This document shows, piece by piece, positions 12,094 through 22,312 of a stretch of DNA of 64,000 nt (its first letter is position 1; every line of letters starts with the position of its first letter). The notes under the pieces are model-generated. The model saw nothing but the letters and a program-made list of their open reading frames with translations, had not been told where the DNA came from and ran no database searches. A program made the position numbers and the translations under genes. Location of the stretch: positions 62,001 to 126,000 of the forward strand of contig JACYXH010000043.1 of NCBI GenBank assembly GCA_026745465.1, written 5' to 3'. This stretch comes from Lota lota (taxonomy: Eukaryota > Chordata > Actinopteri > Gadiformes > Lotidae).

Positions 12094-13307
12094 ATGTTTT
12101 GTGATCGGATGGATAACTCGGCAAACGAAAATATGGAACGGATAACAGAAACAGCTTTGAACAACGGAGAAAGGGAGATGGATGCAAGGCGAAGGAAAGT
12201 AAATGAGAAAGGAAGATTGAATGAAGAGACGATTGTGGGAGAGAGACAGAGTGAAAAAAGAAAGATGGATTCCACAGAGACCGTGAGCGCTAATGAAACG
12301 ATGAATGCGGCAGAGAGCGAGGACGACGGGGGATATAAAAAAGAACTTACCTTGATTGTAGAGCTCGTGGGAGATGACAAAGTCACAATGATGGAGTTGT
12401 TGAGGGGGATCAAGGAGCACTGTGGGATTGTTCTAGCATGTAGGTTCAAAGCTAATAACACATATGAGATCACCATGCAGGAGGGACGGGGGAAGAAACT
12501 GTTGCTAGACGGGTTCAAGGTGAAGAACGCCCGGGTGATGGCCAAGGAAGCGCGCAGTAACGAAATGGTAGTGTCTTTCCTCAATTTGCCACCATATGTT
12601 ACAGACAGTGAAATACTGCAAAAACTCTCTGGGTGAGGTGTGAAGGCAGTTTTGTCTATCAAAAGGCGGAAATGGCCAGGGACAGACGTGGCGGACGGGA
12701 CAAGATTTTGCAAAGTTCAATTTACTGAACTAGTGCAATCACTGCCATACTCAACTAAGTTTGAGACACTTGACTTACGGAAATACTTCCGTGTCATTGA
12801 TGACAGGCAAGTTAAAGTCTGCAGGCTGTGCATTCAGCCAGGACATATTTTGAGGGAATGCCCTGTCACAAATGTAAGCAGCAGGGACACTATGCAAGTG
12901 AGTGTGATTCACAAGAGGAGCGACGCAGAGAGGAGGAGCAGCAGGCCGCCACCGAGCCAGCCAGCGGCAGCGAGGACATGTTCGAGTCCGGGGAGGAGCA
13001 GCGGCAACAGGACGAGGATAATGACTATGCAGACGCAACATTGCAGGAGGGAGATGGGGATGCCGGAGTCGCCAGCCGGGGACAAACCATTCCGTCAACC
13101 ATAGGCAGCAGCATGGACGGCGTGTCCTGTAAGGTGGGCTGCAGCACTGAGGGAACACCCGAGGAGAGCGCGATGGTGAGGTCAACTCCGATGACTACAT
13201 CGGTAGGCACCAGACCTGAGGCGATGGAGATGAGGAGCGGTGTGGCGCCGAGAGACAGGGGAGCTGCAACTGCTTTTCCGAATGAGGAGCAGGTCACCCT
13301 AAACCAT
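12094..13307 (+). pseudogene. ORF1 of LINE copy B, nonsense plus frameshift, 3' end lost to hAT
   Basis: ORF1 begins with MFCDRMDNSANENMER at 12094. It has a charged N-terminal region, the RRM-like segment (MVVSFLNLPPYVTD) and zinc knuckles CRLCIQPGHILREC and CHKCKQQGHYASEC (about 12822-12911). A TGA at 12634-12636 replaces an expected tryptophan codon (TGG in the sister copies). A roughly 10-base deletion between the two knuckles, near 12862, shifts the frame. The acidic tail is cut by the hAT insertion at 13308. Both arms share these lesions. About 400 codons remain. Confidence 0.85.
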
Positions 13308-15722
13308 ACATGTCAAACTCATGGCCCGCGGGCCACATCCGGCCCACTGGACAATTGTCTCCGGCCCGCGATATAATATTTTATGTCTATCAGAATTGGC
13401 CCGCCGGAATATAGCACGCACATCATTAATACTACAAATCCCAGACTGCACTGCAATAACCGGCGCCAGCTATTTGTTGAGACATCAATCAACGGCGGCA
13501 AGCCCCTTTATTGACAAACTCTTCAGTCTCACGCTTATCCTGTCACTTCGGATCAACTTTAAGCTAACTCTAGCCCTCCCAAAAATGCCCAAACGAAAGG
13601 TGGACTTTGAAAACAGGGGCTTTCAAGACAGATGGGAGGCAGAGTATCTGTTCACTAACACAAGGGGTAAACCTGTTGGTCTTGTGTGCGGAGCTGTTGT
13701 GGCCGTAATTAAAGAATACAACATAAGACAACACTATGAAACGAAACATGAGGGCGGGTACAGGGAACTGGACACACGGCAGAAGCTCCAGAAGTTAGAA
13801 GAGTTGAAAAAAATTCAGGTGTCACAGCAGGCTATGTTCAAAAAAGCTAAATGTCAAAGTGAAGCTGCCTTTAAAGCTAGTTTTATTGTGGCTGAAGAAA
13901 TAGCTAAATCGGCCCGGCCATTTACCGAGTGAGAGTTTGTGAAGCGATGCATGATTAAAGTGTGCGAAGTCGTGTGTCCTGACCAAAAGCAAGCATTTTT
14001 AAATGTAAGCCTTACCAGAAACACCGTTGCTGACCGGACATGCGAGCTTGCTACCAATATACAAAATCAGCTAATGGAAAAAGGAAAAGACTTCATTGCT
14101 TATTCCCTTGCTGTAGATGAGAGCAGCGACATAACAGATACTGCCCAGCTGTCAATCTTCATCCGTGGAGTGGACTCTGACTTGCGTGTTACAGAGGACC
14201 TTTTGGGTATTAAATCAATGCACGGCATGAACCATGGGAAAATACATATTTGAAGAAGTATCTAATTGTGTAAATGAAATGAAGCTGCCTTGGGACAAAC
14301 TGGTAGGACTGACAACAGATGGAGCGCCTGCAATGTGCAGTAGAAAGAGTGGATTAGTGGGCAGAATGCGGGATAAGATGTGGGAGGACAATTGGCCAGG
14401 TGAGCTGACAGTTTACCACTGCATTATACACCAAGAAACATTGCGCGGCAAAGCGCTAACAATGGAACATGTGATGAGCACCGTGACACCGACTGTTAAC
14501 TTTATAAGAGCCAACGGTTTAAACCACCGCCAGTTTAAGGCTTTTCTGGAGGAGATCGAGTCTAAAAATGGTGACGTCCCCTATAACACAGAGGTGCGCT
14601 GGCTAAGTCGAGGGAAAGTGCTCAACAGATATTTCGAGTTGCGTGAGGATATCTGTCAGTTTATGGAAAGCAAAGGGAAAGACACCACAGAGCTCCATGA
14701 TGAAAAGTGGCTGTGTGAGCTGGCCTTTCTGTGTGATATAACGAACCATCTCAATGCGCTAAACCTCCAGCTTCAGGGACGGGACCGTGTGATCACAGAC
14801 ATGCATGCTGCAGTGAGGGCTTTTAAAGCCAAACTGCGTCTGTGGGAGACGCATATGTTGGAAAGAATCTTGGGTCACTTTCCGTGCCGCCTGTCGATGA
14901 CACACAAGGTTTCTGCCGCTATTTTTCCAAGTGCACATTTTGCTGAAAAACTGGGCATACTTAGTAACGAGTTCACATGGCGATTTGCCGACTTCGAAGC
15001 TCAGAAAACTAAGTTTGACCTTCTCAGTAATCCGTTTGCGGTTGACGTGGAAAAGGCACATATGAACATCCAAATGGAGCTGCTTGACCTCCAATGTAGT
15101 GACACACTTAAGGCGAAGTATGACTCTGTGGGCGCTGCACAGTTCCCACATTTCATCCCTGAAACGATGCCTTAACTCCGCCTACAAGCTGCTCAAATGC
15201 TTTGCATGTTTGGTAGCACATACCTGTGTGACTAACTTTTCTCTTTGATGAAGATGAACAAAACATCACACCGGAGTCGTCTCAGTGACGGACACCTTCA
15301 CTCCATCCTGAGAATTGCCACAGCTCAGAGCCTGACTCCAGACATTGATGAACTTACAGCTAAGAAAAGATGTCAAGCATCTGGCTTGGGCTAATGTGCA
15401 TCAGAGCAAAATGTACTTAAATGTTTTTGCATTTTTCTCCTGTAATCACAAGGAATACTGTTAATAGTTATGTCTGAAATATTTGCACATTTTCAATCAA
15501 ATAAGTTATTATTATTACTATCAAAAACATTTATTAGAAATGACTCAGTGGAAAACTCCTGACAGATAATGCCACTGATATGTCTTATTTGGAAATTTGA
15601 TGTCATTACATTCTTAAATCTGTATGCTTGGTTTGTTCTGAATTCTCTTAGGTGCTTTTGGAGAAGTTAAGTTAATTTGTGATAATACATCTGAAAGCTA
15701 ATAATACAATAATACATCTGAA
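13308..15722 (+). mobile_element. hAT DNA transposon (GTF2IRD2/Charlie-type), 3' truncated
   Basis: The 5' end carries the CATGTCAAACTCATGGCCCG-type terminus and GC-rich GGCCCGCGGGCC palindromes typical of hAT-Charlie ends in vertebrates, followed by a transposase gene. No matching right terminal inverted repeat is found before the LTR at 15723, so the 3' end is lost and the 8-bp target duplication cannot be checked. The non-coding tail 15395-15722 has a 27-bp-spaced direct repeat (AATACATCTGAAAGC). The reverse partner is 50286-52700. Confidence 0.8.
13585..15394 (+). pseudogene. hAT transposase (GTF2IRD2-like), inactive
   Basis: Starts at ATG 13585 (MPKRKVDFENRGFQDRW) with a divergent BED-type N-terminus. 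The RNase H-fold core has LAVDESSD (first catalytic Asp region), TTDGAPAM (second) and HCIIHQ. The hAT dimerisation motif (FGSTYLC..LFSLMKMNK) lies near 15212-15261. Lesions are a TGA at 13930-13932, a frameshift near 14240, a TAA at 15173-15175 and a TAA at 15233-15235. The best relatives I recognise are GTF2IRD2-type proteins, where a Charlie-like transposase was domesticated; nothing suggests domestication here. Both arms share every lesion. Confidence 0.88.
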
Positions 15723-16096
15723 AGCAATGTCCACTACTACACGCCACCTAGGTGGCGTGTAGTAGTGGACATTGCTACACGCCACCTAGGTGGCTTTTCT
15801 CACTCCACCTAGGTGACTTTCCTCGGGCTCCTCCAAACGAATGGACACAGGGTGGTGATGTTGAAAATCCGGTTTATTGTAATGGTTGTATAGAATGAGG
15901 CATGCAGCTGTTACTCCATGCTGCCATGCCGGAGAGCTCTCTCTGAGTGTGTGTGGTGGTGGCTGGTTTAACCTGTGCACACTGATTGCTCAATGTGCAA
16001 CAGGTGTGCAGCCCCACCCAGCCCCAGAGTCCAATCAGTCTGACTCGGGCCAGGTGAGGCTGCTTAAACCAGCCACCATCCACACACACTCCCACA
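15723..16096 (-). mobile_element. Solo LTR with folded-back end (family S)
   Basis: Same LTR family as 34270-34610 and 42567-42893, which have TG...CA ends and 5-bp duplications. On the minus strand it starts TGTGGGAG at 16096, contains AATAAA, and should end in CTACA. Instead its terminal part is inverted and repeated, forming a perfect 54-bp palindrome at 15723-15776 centred on CCTAGG. An internal inverted pair (15948-15972 against 16064-16090) gives a second potential hairpin. The left target duplication is lost. Confidence 0.78.
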
Positions 16097-16760
16097 TGAG
16101 GTTAGAAAGGACTTTAAAGAATTGAAAGTAAAGAATGTATACCTTGAACTAGTAGAGAAGCAGTTGAAGAGACCAGCAGCAGAAAAAAATGTGGGAAAGG
16201 GTTTTGCCAGGTGTGAATACACAGTCAATATGGGAAAATCTCAAAATCAAATATAATGCAATAGAATGTGAAAACAATGATTTCATGACGAGACACAACA
16301 GGATTTATGTAAACACTGTACTGCATCAAATAAACAAGGACAATAAGAGAGAGTGTGATGTGTGTGATAGTGAGCCAGAACATTTGTTACATGTGTACAT
16401 TGGATGTAAATGGTAAATGTATTTGTTGAAATGGTGAAAGAGATGTTGTGTAAGAACTGGAAAGAAGACTTTATGAAGGTGCACGAATGGAGGGAAATGT
16501 TGTTGTTTGGAATCAAGGAAAGGAAAAAAGATGTAAATGTTGGTTTGTTTAATTTTGTGTTAAGCCATGTATGGTATGCAATTATGTCCAGAAGGAATCT
16601 TGCTCATTTTGAAGGGAAAAAGATAAATGTGTGGGTTTGGTTTGAGTCTATGGTCAGGAAAAATGTGGGTTTGATCTTTATATATGGGGCTGATGATTTT
16701 GTTGAGGGGTGCAGTCTTATTTCTATATCACCAGAGGGAAAACTTGGGTTTAATTTCTGA
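16097..16760 (+). pseudogene. ORF2 C-terminal remnant of LINE copy B
   Basis: Encodes the segment after the reverse transcriptase: PAAEKMWERVLPG, ECENNDFMTRHNR, and a zinc knuckle CDVC...HVYIGC, then a frame break near 16413 and the terminal LFNFVLSHVWYAIMSRRNLAHFEGK. It aligns with copy A around 4380-4980. No catalytic domain remains. Confidence 0.8.
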
Positions 16761-16972
16761 GTGTAGACTGAATGCAATACATGTTAGCAGAATAGGTGGG
16801 TGAAATAAGTATTTATTTTAGTTCTGTTTTGGGTACAGAACCACATTGATGTTTTCTCTCCCCGCTTGCTTGTTGTAATTTCCCTTTAAGGCTATCAGGA
16901 TAAGTTGGTATGTGATATGACAGTCGTATGTGAACGTGTATGTCTGATGACTGGTGTTCTTTATAAAAAATC
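16761..16972 (+). other. 3' UTR of LINE copy B fused to spacer
   Basis: Non-coding 3' end stopping at TTATAAAAAATC and running straight into spacer (ATCAATGCATCC). The 5S 3' half and about 25 bp of spacer that follow other copies are absent, implying a deletion before the arms duplicated (same junction at 49035/49036). Confidence 0.7.
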
Positions 16973-17333
16973 ATCAATGCATCCAATGGCCTAGATCTGA
17001 TCTTGACCACCAACCGTTTGTGAAAATGTAAACAATATACATAAACTTACAACGTCGCTCAAAACTATTTTTATGAAACATGACGACAGAATACCAAGAC
17101 TGCCAACAGGGTGCACCAGAGAGCTGCAACAAGAGATCTACATTTCTCCAAATGTAATTTCTGACTAAGCATTGTGCCATTGGAAGCTCAATGAAGGGAT
17201 ACATTTTGTCCCGTCCGCAAATTGTTAGTTCTACTCATCACGACTTTGGTCACTTACCCATCTAACAATTTTGACTTACCAGCACATGCTATGGCGAAGG
17301 CAAATAAGGAGCAGAGTAAAACAGTGTAGGCAC
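16973..17333 (+). repeat. 5S non-transcribed spacer, unit 2
   Basis: Nearly identical to 5292-5655. It enters a GA microsatellite without a Kibi-like insertion. No gene seen. Confidence 0.87.
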
Positions 17334-17351
17334 GAGAGAGAGAGAGAGGGA

Positions 17352-17435
<84 letters not shown>
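17334..17435 (+). repeat. (GA)n microsatellite, uninterrupted by LINE
   Basis: About 102 bp of GA with two GGGAGAGGG interruptions. It joins directly to ORF1 sequence of LINE copy C, so the distal spacer, 5S start and LINE 5' UTR are deleted. The right-arm equivalent (48597-48674) is shorter and uninterrupted. Confidence 0.92.
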
Positions 17436-17437
<2 letters not shown>

Positions 17438-18716
17438 AAACAGTAACAGACAATGGAAAGGCACATACTACGAGACAGATTACGGACAACGGCACGGCGC
17501 AGATACCGATTAAGAATACTGACCATGGAAAGGCACCGACTACGAGCAGGATTACGGACAGTGGCATGACGCAGCAACCGACAACGAACACAGATATAGG
17601 AAGGGCAACGACTACGACCAGGTACATGGCCAATGGCAGAGGTGGGTCGGATTCTTTTCAAAGCAAAGAAAAGAACTTTGATAAAGGAGCTCACGCTGGC
17701 GGTGGAGATTGTTGGAGGTGAGATGGTGACTATGATGGAGCTTTTAAGTGAGATAACGAAAACGTGTGGGGTGGTAAATGGCTGCCGATTCAAAGTGCCG
17801 AAGAAATATGAGATAACAATGGCTAATGTAGAAGGAAAGGACAAGTTGTTCGATGGATTTCGCATTAAGAAAAGCACCGTGATGGCAAAGGAAATTAGAA
17901 ATGATAGTGTTGTTCCTTAACCTGCCAACATATATAAAGGACGGTGCCATACTATCAAAGCTTGCAGAATGGGGAGTGAAGGCGATTTCACCCATTAAAA
18001 GAAGATTGTGGCCTGGAACTGATATTGCTGATGGCACCAGGTTCTTAAAAGTTCGTTTTACTGAAACTGTTAAATCGCTTCCCTACTCAACGAAATTTGA
18101 AACGCTAGAGGGCGGAGCATTTTTCAGAGTAATACACGACAGACAAATTAAAGTTAGCAGACTTTGCATAAAGCCGGGGCATTTTTTCAGGGAATGTGCA
18201 CCTGAATCGATAGAGAGAGGTAACGTCAGTGTCACAGAGGAGGGAGATTTTGTTGACAGCGAGGAGGAGGAGCCAGAGGACAGCGACGAGGATGTCATGC
18301 AGACGGAGGGAGACCCTGATGACGAACCAGAGAAGGAGGCGGATACATTGGTGGAGCGGAGCCAAGGACAGGGGCTCCTGATTGACATCGCATTGGAAAA
18401 CACGTTGGACGATGTATGGCCGGAGTGGAGTGCGTCCGGAGAAGAAACAAGTGGGGAGCAGGCTTCCCAGGTGACAAATCCAACAGACGAGACTCTTTCC
18501 ACCGGTAGCCTCGGGGACAAGCAAGGAGGAGATGAAGAAGGTGACGGAGAAGAAAGTGAATCCTGGATAGCGGACATGTTATTCGAAAATGTTTCAGAGA
18601 AGGAGAGGGATAATCAACCACAGATGGAACAAAAGGCGGAAGAGGCCACAAAGAAAAGAAAGGCTGCTCTCCAAGCTGAGGTGAAAAAGAAGAAAGACCA
18701 AAGAAGGAACAAATGA
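17436..18716 (+). pseudogene. ORF1 of LINE copy C, frameshifted, one zinc knuckle deleted
   Basis: The N-terminal part encodes imperfect 24-residue repeats (TDNGKA.TT..ITDNGTAQ type; three 72-bp units at about 17450-17640). The RRM-like region follows, with frame breaks near 17650 and 17915. The first knuckle RLCIKPGHFFREC is present. The second (CYKCHKQGHYAREC in the right arm) is missing through a 57-bp deletion near 18194, bounded by similar GGGAATGT/GGGAGTGT sequence. An acidic tail follows, ending in a lysine-rich stretch at TGA 18714-18716. Confidence 0.82.
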
Positions 18717-19801
18717 AGGTTAGAAATGAAACAATAATTACCTTGTGTTTAATGTTCAGCTTGATTTCATTTAACACAAATGGGCTAAGAAATCAAAGAA
18801 AATTGGAAAAGCTATTAATGAAATGTAAAAATAATGATATGTCATGTTTGCAACAAACAAACAGGACAGATAGTATCATGAACGATATAAAAATGAAATG
18901 GAAAGACATGGTATATGTAAATCATGGTACAGAGAAATCATGTGGGGTGGCAATTTTGATAAAAAAGGATATTGTAGAAAATGTGAGAGAAATCGATAGA
19001 GATAAAATGGGAAGAATTATCATTACAGATTTTAAATACTTAAACATAGCGTATAGATTGATTAATGTATACGCACCAAGTATAGAAAAAGACAAAGGTT
19101 TTTTTCTTGGGTTTGGGAAAATGGTGTGTGGGAAACTGTATTATAGTGGGAGATTTTAATTTAAAAAGTACAAGGTTGGATTTAGCAAGGGGGAAGGAAT
19201 TAAAAAATTATGTATTAAGGAAGGTTTTCCTGAAGATGATGGAGGAAAGACAATTAATTGATGTATGGAGGAATGAAAACCCAAGCAGGAGAGAATATTC
19301 CAGGAGACAAATGGTAATGGGGGAATCAAAGCAAAGCCGAATTGATTTATGTGTTGCAAAACAGAACACGGTAAAATATTAGAAAAAAATCAAATATAAC
19401 TTTACATCGTTTAGTGATCATGCCATTCTATCGGTAGAGGTTGGTATTGGGGTGGAGAGAAGGGGAGGAGGAGTATCGTGCCTAAACAGCAGTCTGCTCG
19501 ATGAAGAGAGGTACAGAAACAAGATAGTTACCTGTGTAGAGGAAGAAAGAAATAACATGGGAGCGTGCAGAAATAAGGGATTATGGTGGGAAAAGACTAA
19601 AGCAAAGGATAAAGACAATAAGCATCAGATATGCTAAGATCCAGAATTTTTAAGAAAGAGAGAAAGTAAAGGGCTTGATTGATGCGTTAGAAGAAGAGGC
19701 AGATAGAGTGGATAAGGATCCAAATCATAGTGTAGAGAAATATCTAAAGGTGAAATCAGAATTGGATGTTTATGAGCAGAATAAATGAATGGGGGCAATA
19801 A
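18713..19801 (+). pseudogene. ORF2 of LINE copy C, part 1 (endonuclease), decayed
   Basis: ATG at 18713 overlaps the ORF1 stop. Endonuclease motifs are SFNTNGLR, QQTN, GVAILIKKD, NVYAPS, GDFN (after a frame break near 19145) and SRIDLCVAKQ, with TAG at 19380-19382, then FSDHAIL. Reading past 19640 is broken by several stops. Coding similarity halts where foreign sequence begins at about 19805. Confidence 0.82.
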
Positions 19802-19804
19802 CAA

Positions 19805-19863
19805 GGACGTCCGTTTTCATCGTTTTTTTTTCTTGTTTTTTTGTTCTTAAAATGTTCGAAATA
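19805..19863 (+). other. Unassigned filler before fold-back element
   Basis: About 53 bp of T-rich sequence (GGACGTCCGTTTTCATCG...) that replaces 10 bp present in the right arm, then GAAATA, the putative target duplication. Origin not recognised. Confidence 0.5.
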
Positions 19864-20572
19864 TACGGAGCCCCTAAGGGGACATGAGCAAAAAAAATTT
19901 AAAATTTAGTTTCACGTGCGTACGCGATAGTTTCACGTGCGCACGCGATAGGTTTCACGTGCGCACGAGATAGTTTGTAGCCGTATGTAGCCTGGGCCAT
20001 ACTGGAGACCGTGACAGCTGGAGAAATGACTACAGTACCGGAGTTAGTTGTACTATATTGTAGCAACCCTGTTTATATGCGTCCAAGCACCACACAGGTT
20101 GTTTTTATTAACTCTCTTTTATTAATCGCGGACACACGTTGTCGAACGCTATAACACAACGAACATGAACTTCCCCACACTTAAATCCGGATATCCAACT
20201 TTAAGGCCCGCCCCCTTCTCCTGAACACCAACCTCTCAGAACATCAACACAATGCAGACAAACACGCAACTCAGAACCGTTACAATATTTTAATCTAGGT
20301 CTTCATTATAAGGACATTGCTGCTTTGCTTGCAAGTCGTTACCATTATATTGTTTAGATACGACATTTAAAACGGATTTTAAAGTCTTGTAATCTGTTCC
20401 AACTCATTTTTAGCCGCCATCTAACCGTAGTTCTTTGCTGAGACTTTCTCGTGCGCACGTGAAACTATCGCGTGCGCACGTGAAACTATCGCGTGCGCAC
20501 GTGAAACTATCGCGTGCGCACGTGAAACATTTTTTTCTTTTTTTTTGCTCATGTCCCCTTAGGGGCTCCGTA
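19864..20572. mobile_element. Fold-back/MITE-like DNA element with inverted tandem arrays (left arm only)
   Basis: About 709 bp with terminal inverted repeats of about 33 bp (TACGGAGCCCCTAAGGGGAC... at 19864; complement ending at 20572) flanked by GAAATA on both sides. Inside each end is a short array of a 21-bp unit containing CACGTG and GTGCGCAC palindromes, three copies on the left (19911-19976) and four inverted copies on the right (20448-20527). No transposase. Absent from the right arm, where GAAATA occurs once (about 46179-46184). Superfamily not certain. Confidence 0.75.
20059..20284 (-). mobile_element. Possible solo LTR nested in the fold-back element
   Basis: 226 bp with TG...CA ends on either strand (minus strand TGTAACGG...GCTACA), AATAAA on the minus strand near its end, and a 4-bp ATAT flank on both sides. 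It looks like an LTR, but the family is not recognised and the short duplication could be chance. Confidence 0.45.
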
Positions 20573-20578
20573 GAAATA

Positions 20579-21373
20579 TGCAATGAAGGGAGAAAAATGT
20601 ACAGGTCATCTTTTGGGATTAGAAAAAAGAAAACAAGAAAGGGGGTATGTCGAAGATGTAGAAAATGAAAATTGAGATATAGTAAATGATTTTGTAGATA
20701 TTATTGATACTGTGGGGACATTTTATAAAAATCTATTCAAAAAAGGAATACAAAAAAGGAAGACATAGATATAGTATTAAGTAATATTAATAAAACTATA
20801 ACAAATGACGGAAAGTGTATGTGTGATGATAATATAAAAAACATAGAAATAAAAGAAGCAATACAATCATAAAAAAACAATAAAAGTCCGGGGACAGATG
20901 GCCTACATGGCGAATTTTATAAAACGTTTATAGAAAATCTGTTACACATATTAAAATAAGTATATGCAGAGATGGAAAAAGAACAGGAGATACCAAAGTC
21001 ATTTGCGACAGGATTAATAACGGTACTGTATAAAAACAAGGGAAGCAGAAGAAAACTGGAGAATTATAGGCCACTAAGTGTACCAAATTACAAAATCTTA
21101 ACAAAGGTTTTAGCAAACAGAATAAAAACGGTAGCACCAACAGTCATCTCATCAACACAGGCGTACAGGATTCCAGGGAGGGACATATCAGATATCATCA
21201 GCATGATAAGGGACACAGTAGACTACATGGGTACAGATCGTTTTAAGCTTAGATTTGAATAAAGCTTTCGATAGGGTTGAGCACAGCTTCCTTTTTTACA
21301 CATTGGAGAAATTTGGGTTTGGAGAGAGGATTGTAAACTGGATAAAATTATTTTAAAGGAAAGCAAAAAGTAG
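20579..21373 (+). pseudogene. ORF2 of LINE copy C, part 2 (start of reverse transcriptase)
   Basis: Resumes after the fold-back element with AMKGEKCTG, KSPGTDGLHGEFYKTF, LENYRPLS and STQAYRIPGRDISD, then LDLNKAFDRVEHSF in another frame, broken by stops (for example near 20870 and 20957). It ends at the BEL target duplication AGTAG (21369-21373). Confidence 0.82.
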
Positions 21374-21887
21374 TGTAACTGCCTCTGTCACGTTGGTTTG
21401 TTTTAGGTATTTGCACTTTTTATTATTTAATTTATTTTGAATTGTACGGTACAACAAGACGGAACTAATTCTTGGTTCCGCCCGAGTGTTGTCACCCAGG
21501 CTCCTTTTAGCGACCCTAAGGGAAACTTGACCGCATGGGCGAATTATTTTCCACTGTTAGCGTGTTCAAGTGCATACTTACCGAAGAAGTTAAAGGACAT
21601 TAAAAGGATGTTTAGCACCTCTGGGACAAGCCGCAATGAGGTTCGTTAACTAGTTACTTTGCTGAGAGTGTTTGTGTTTACATGCGTCATTTTTGGTGTG
21701 AAATGTGCATGGAGTGTCTAGTTGTGAGTTGATTGTAGCGCCGAATGTGTGACACATGCACACGGCGTTATTTTTGTTAATGTATTTTTTCTTTTTCTTT
21801 AACCCAGTTCTCACGGGTTGAACAGCAATAAAACCCTGTATATAAATCAAGATCTCATGCCTCATGCGTGTCACCGGAGGAGCTACA
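21374..21887 (+). repeat. 5' LTR of BEL element
   Basis: 514 bp, TG...CA, with AATAAA near 21828 and a TATATAAA-like stretch near 21840. It matches the 3' LTR with no difference that I could find. Confidence 0.92.
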
Positions 21888-22312
21888 GTGAGAACTCAGC
21901 TGCTCTGCATGAGTAGACGAGGAAGACAGTACCAAAGAGCCGTGATCCATGGACAAGAAGGGACATCTCTACATCCAAGAGTGGCATCTACAGAAGAATC
22001 CAGGCCCCTTACCATGAATCCAGCTGATGCAAAGAAGCTTAAACTATTTCCCACAAGAGACTGACACATTTTTGCCTTCATATTCATACGGTATAGTTGT
22101 GTGTATGTTTAAGTGTTAACTAAGCTACAACCAAGAGACTGAATTTGCATTTCATAGAACAACGTGATATTGATTTGTGTGAAGGAGAAGTGAATATGTT
22201 CTAAAAAATATTAGTGGTAAAAATTGTATAAATGTGAATAGCTAATGGGAGCTGAATCACTTAGCTACAGGCCAAATTAGATTTAAACCAAATTTAAGTA
22301 CACCAAGTAACA

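Larger units (their letters stand above)
11900..16972 (+). mobile_element. 5S-targeted Tx1-clade LINE, copy B (disrupted)
   Basis: Starts exactly at 5S nt 31 with an intact 5' UTR and ORF1. It is then interrupted by a hAT element (13308-15722) and a folded-back solo LTR (15723-16096) that together replace the end of ORF1 and most of ORF2. The ORF2 C-terminus and 3' UTR resume at 16097. The 3' end is joined directly to spacer at 16973, with the expected 5S 3' half missing. The same structure is present in reverse at 49036-54108, so all of this predates the arm duplication. Confidence 0.88.

Noticed and set aside
11871..12713. 280-codon open frame on the minus strand (and its mirror at 53295-54137)
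   Set aside because: It lies antisense to LINE ORF1 and runs across the 5S fragment. It matches no known protein type and is explained by the base composition of the sense ORF.
15395..15722. A right terminal inverted repeat for the hAT element
   Set aside because: I looked for the complement of the 13308 end (GGGCCATGAGTTTGACATG-like) and did not find it before the LTR.
21437..21649. 70-codon open frame in the BEL LTR, repeated at 24490
   Set aside because: It occurs in both LTRs only because the LTRs are identical. There is no homology or coding signature.
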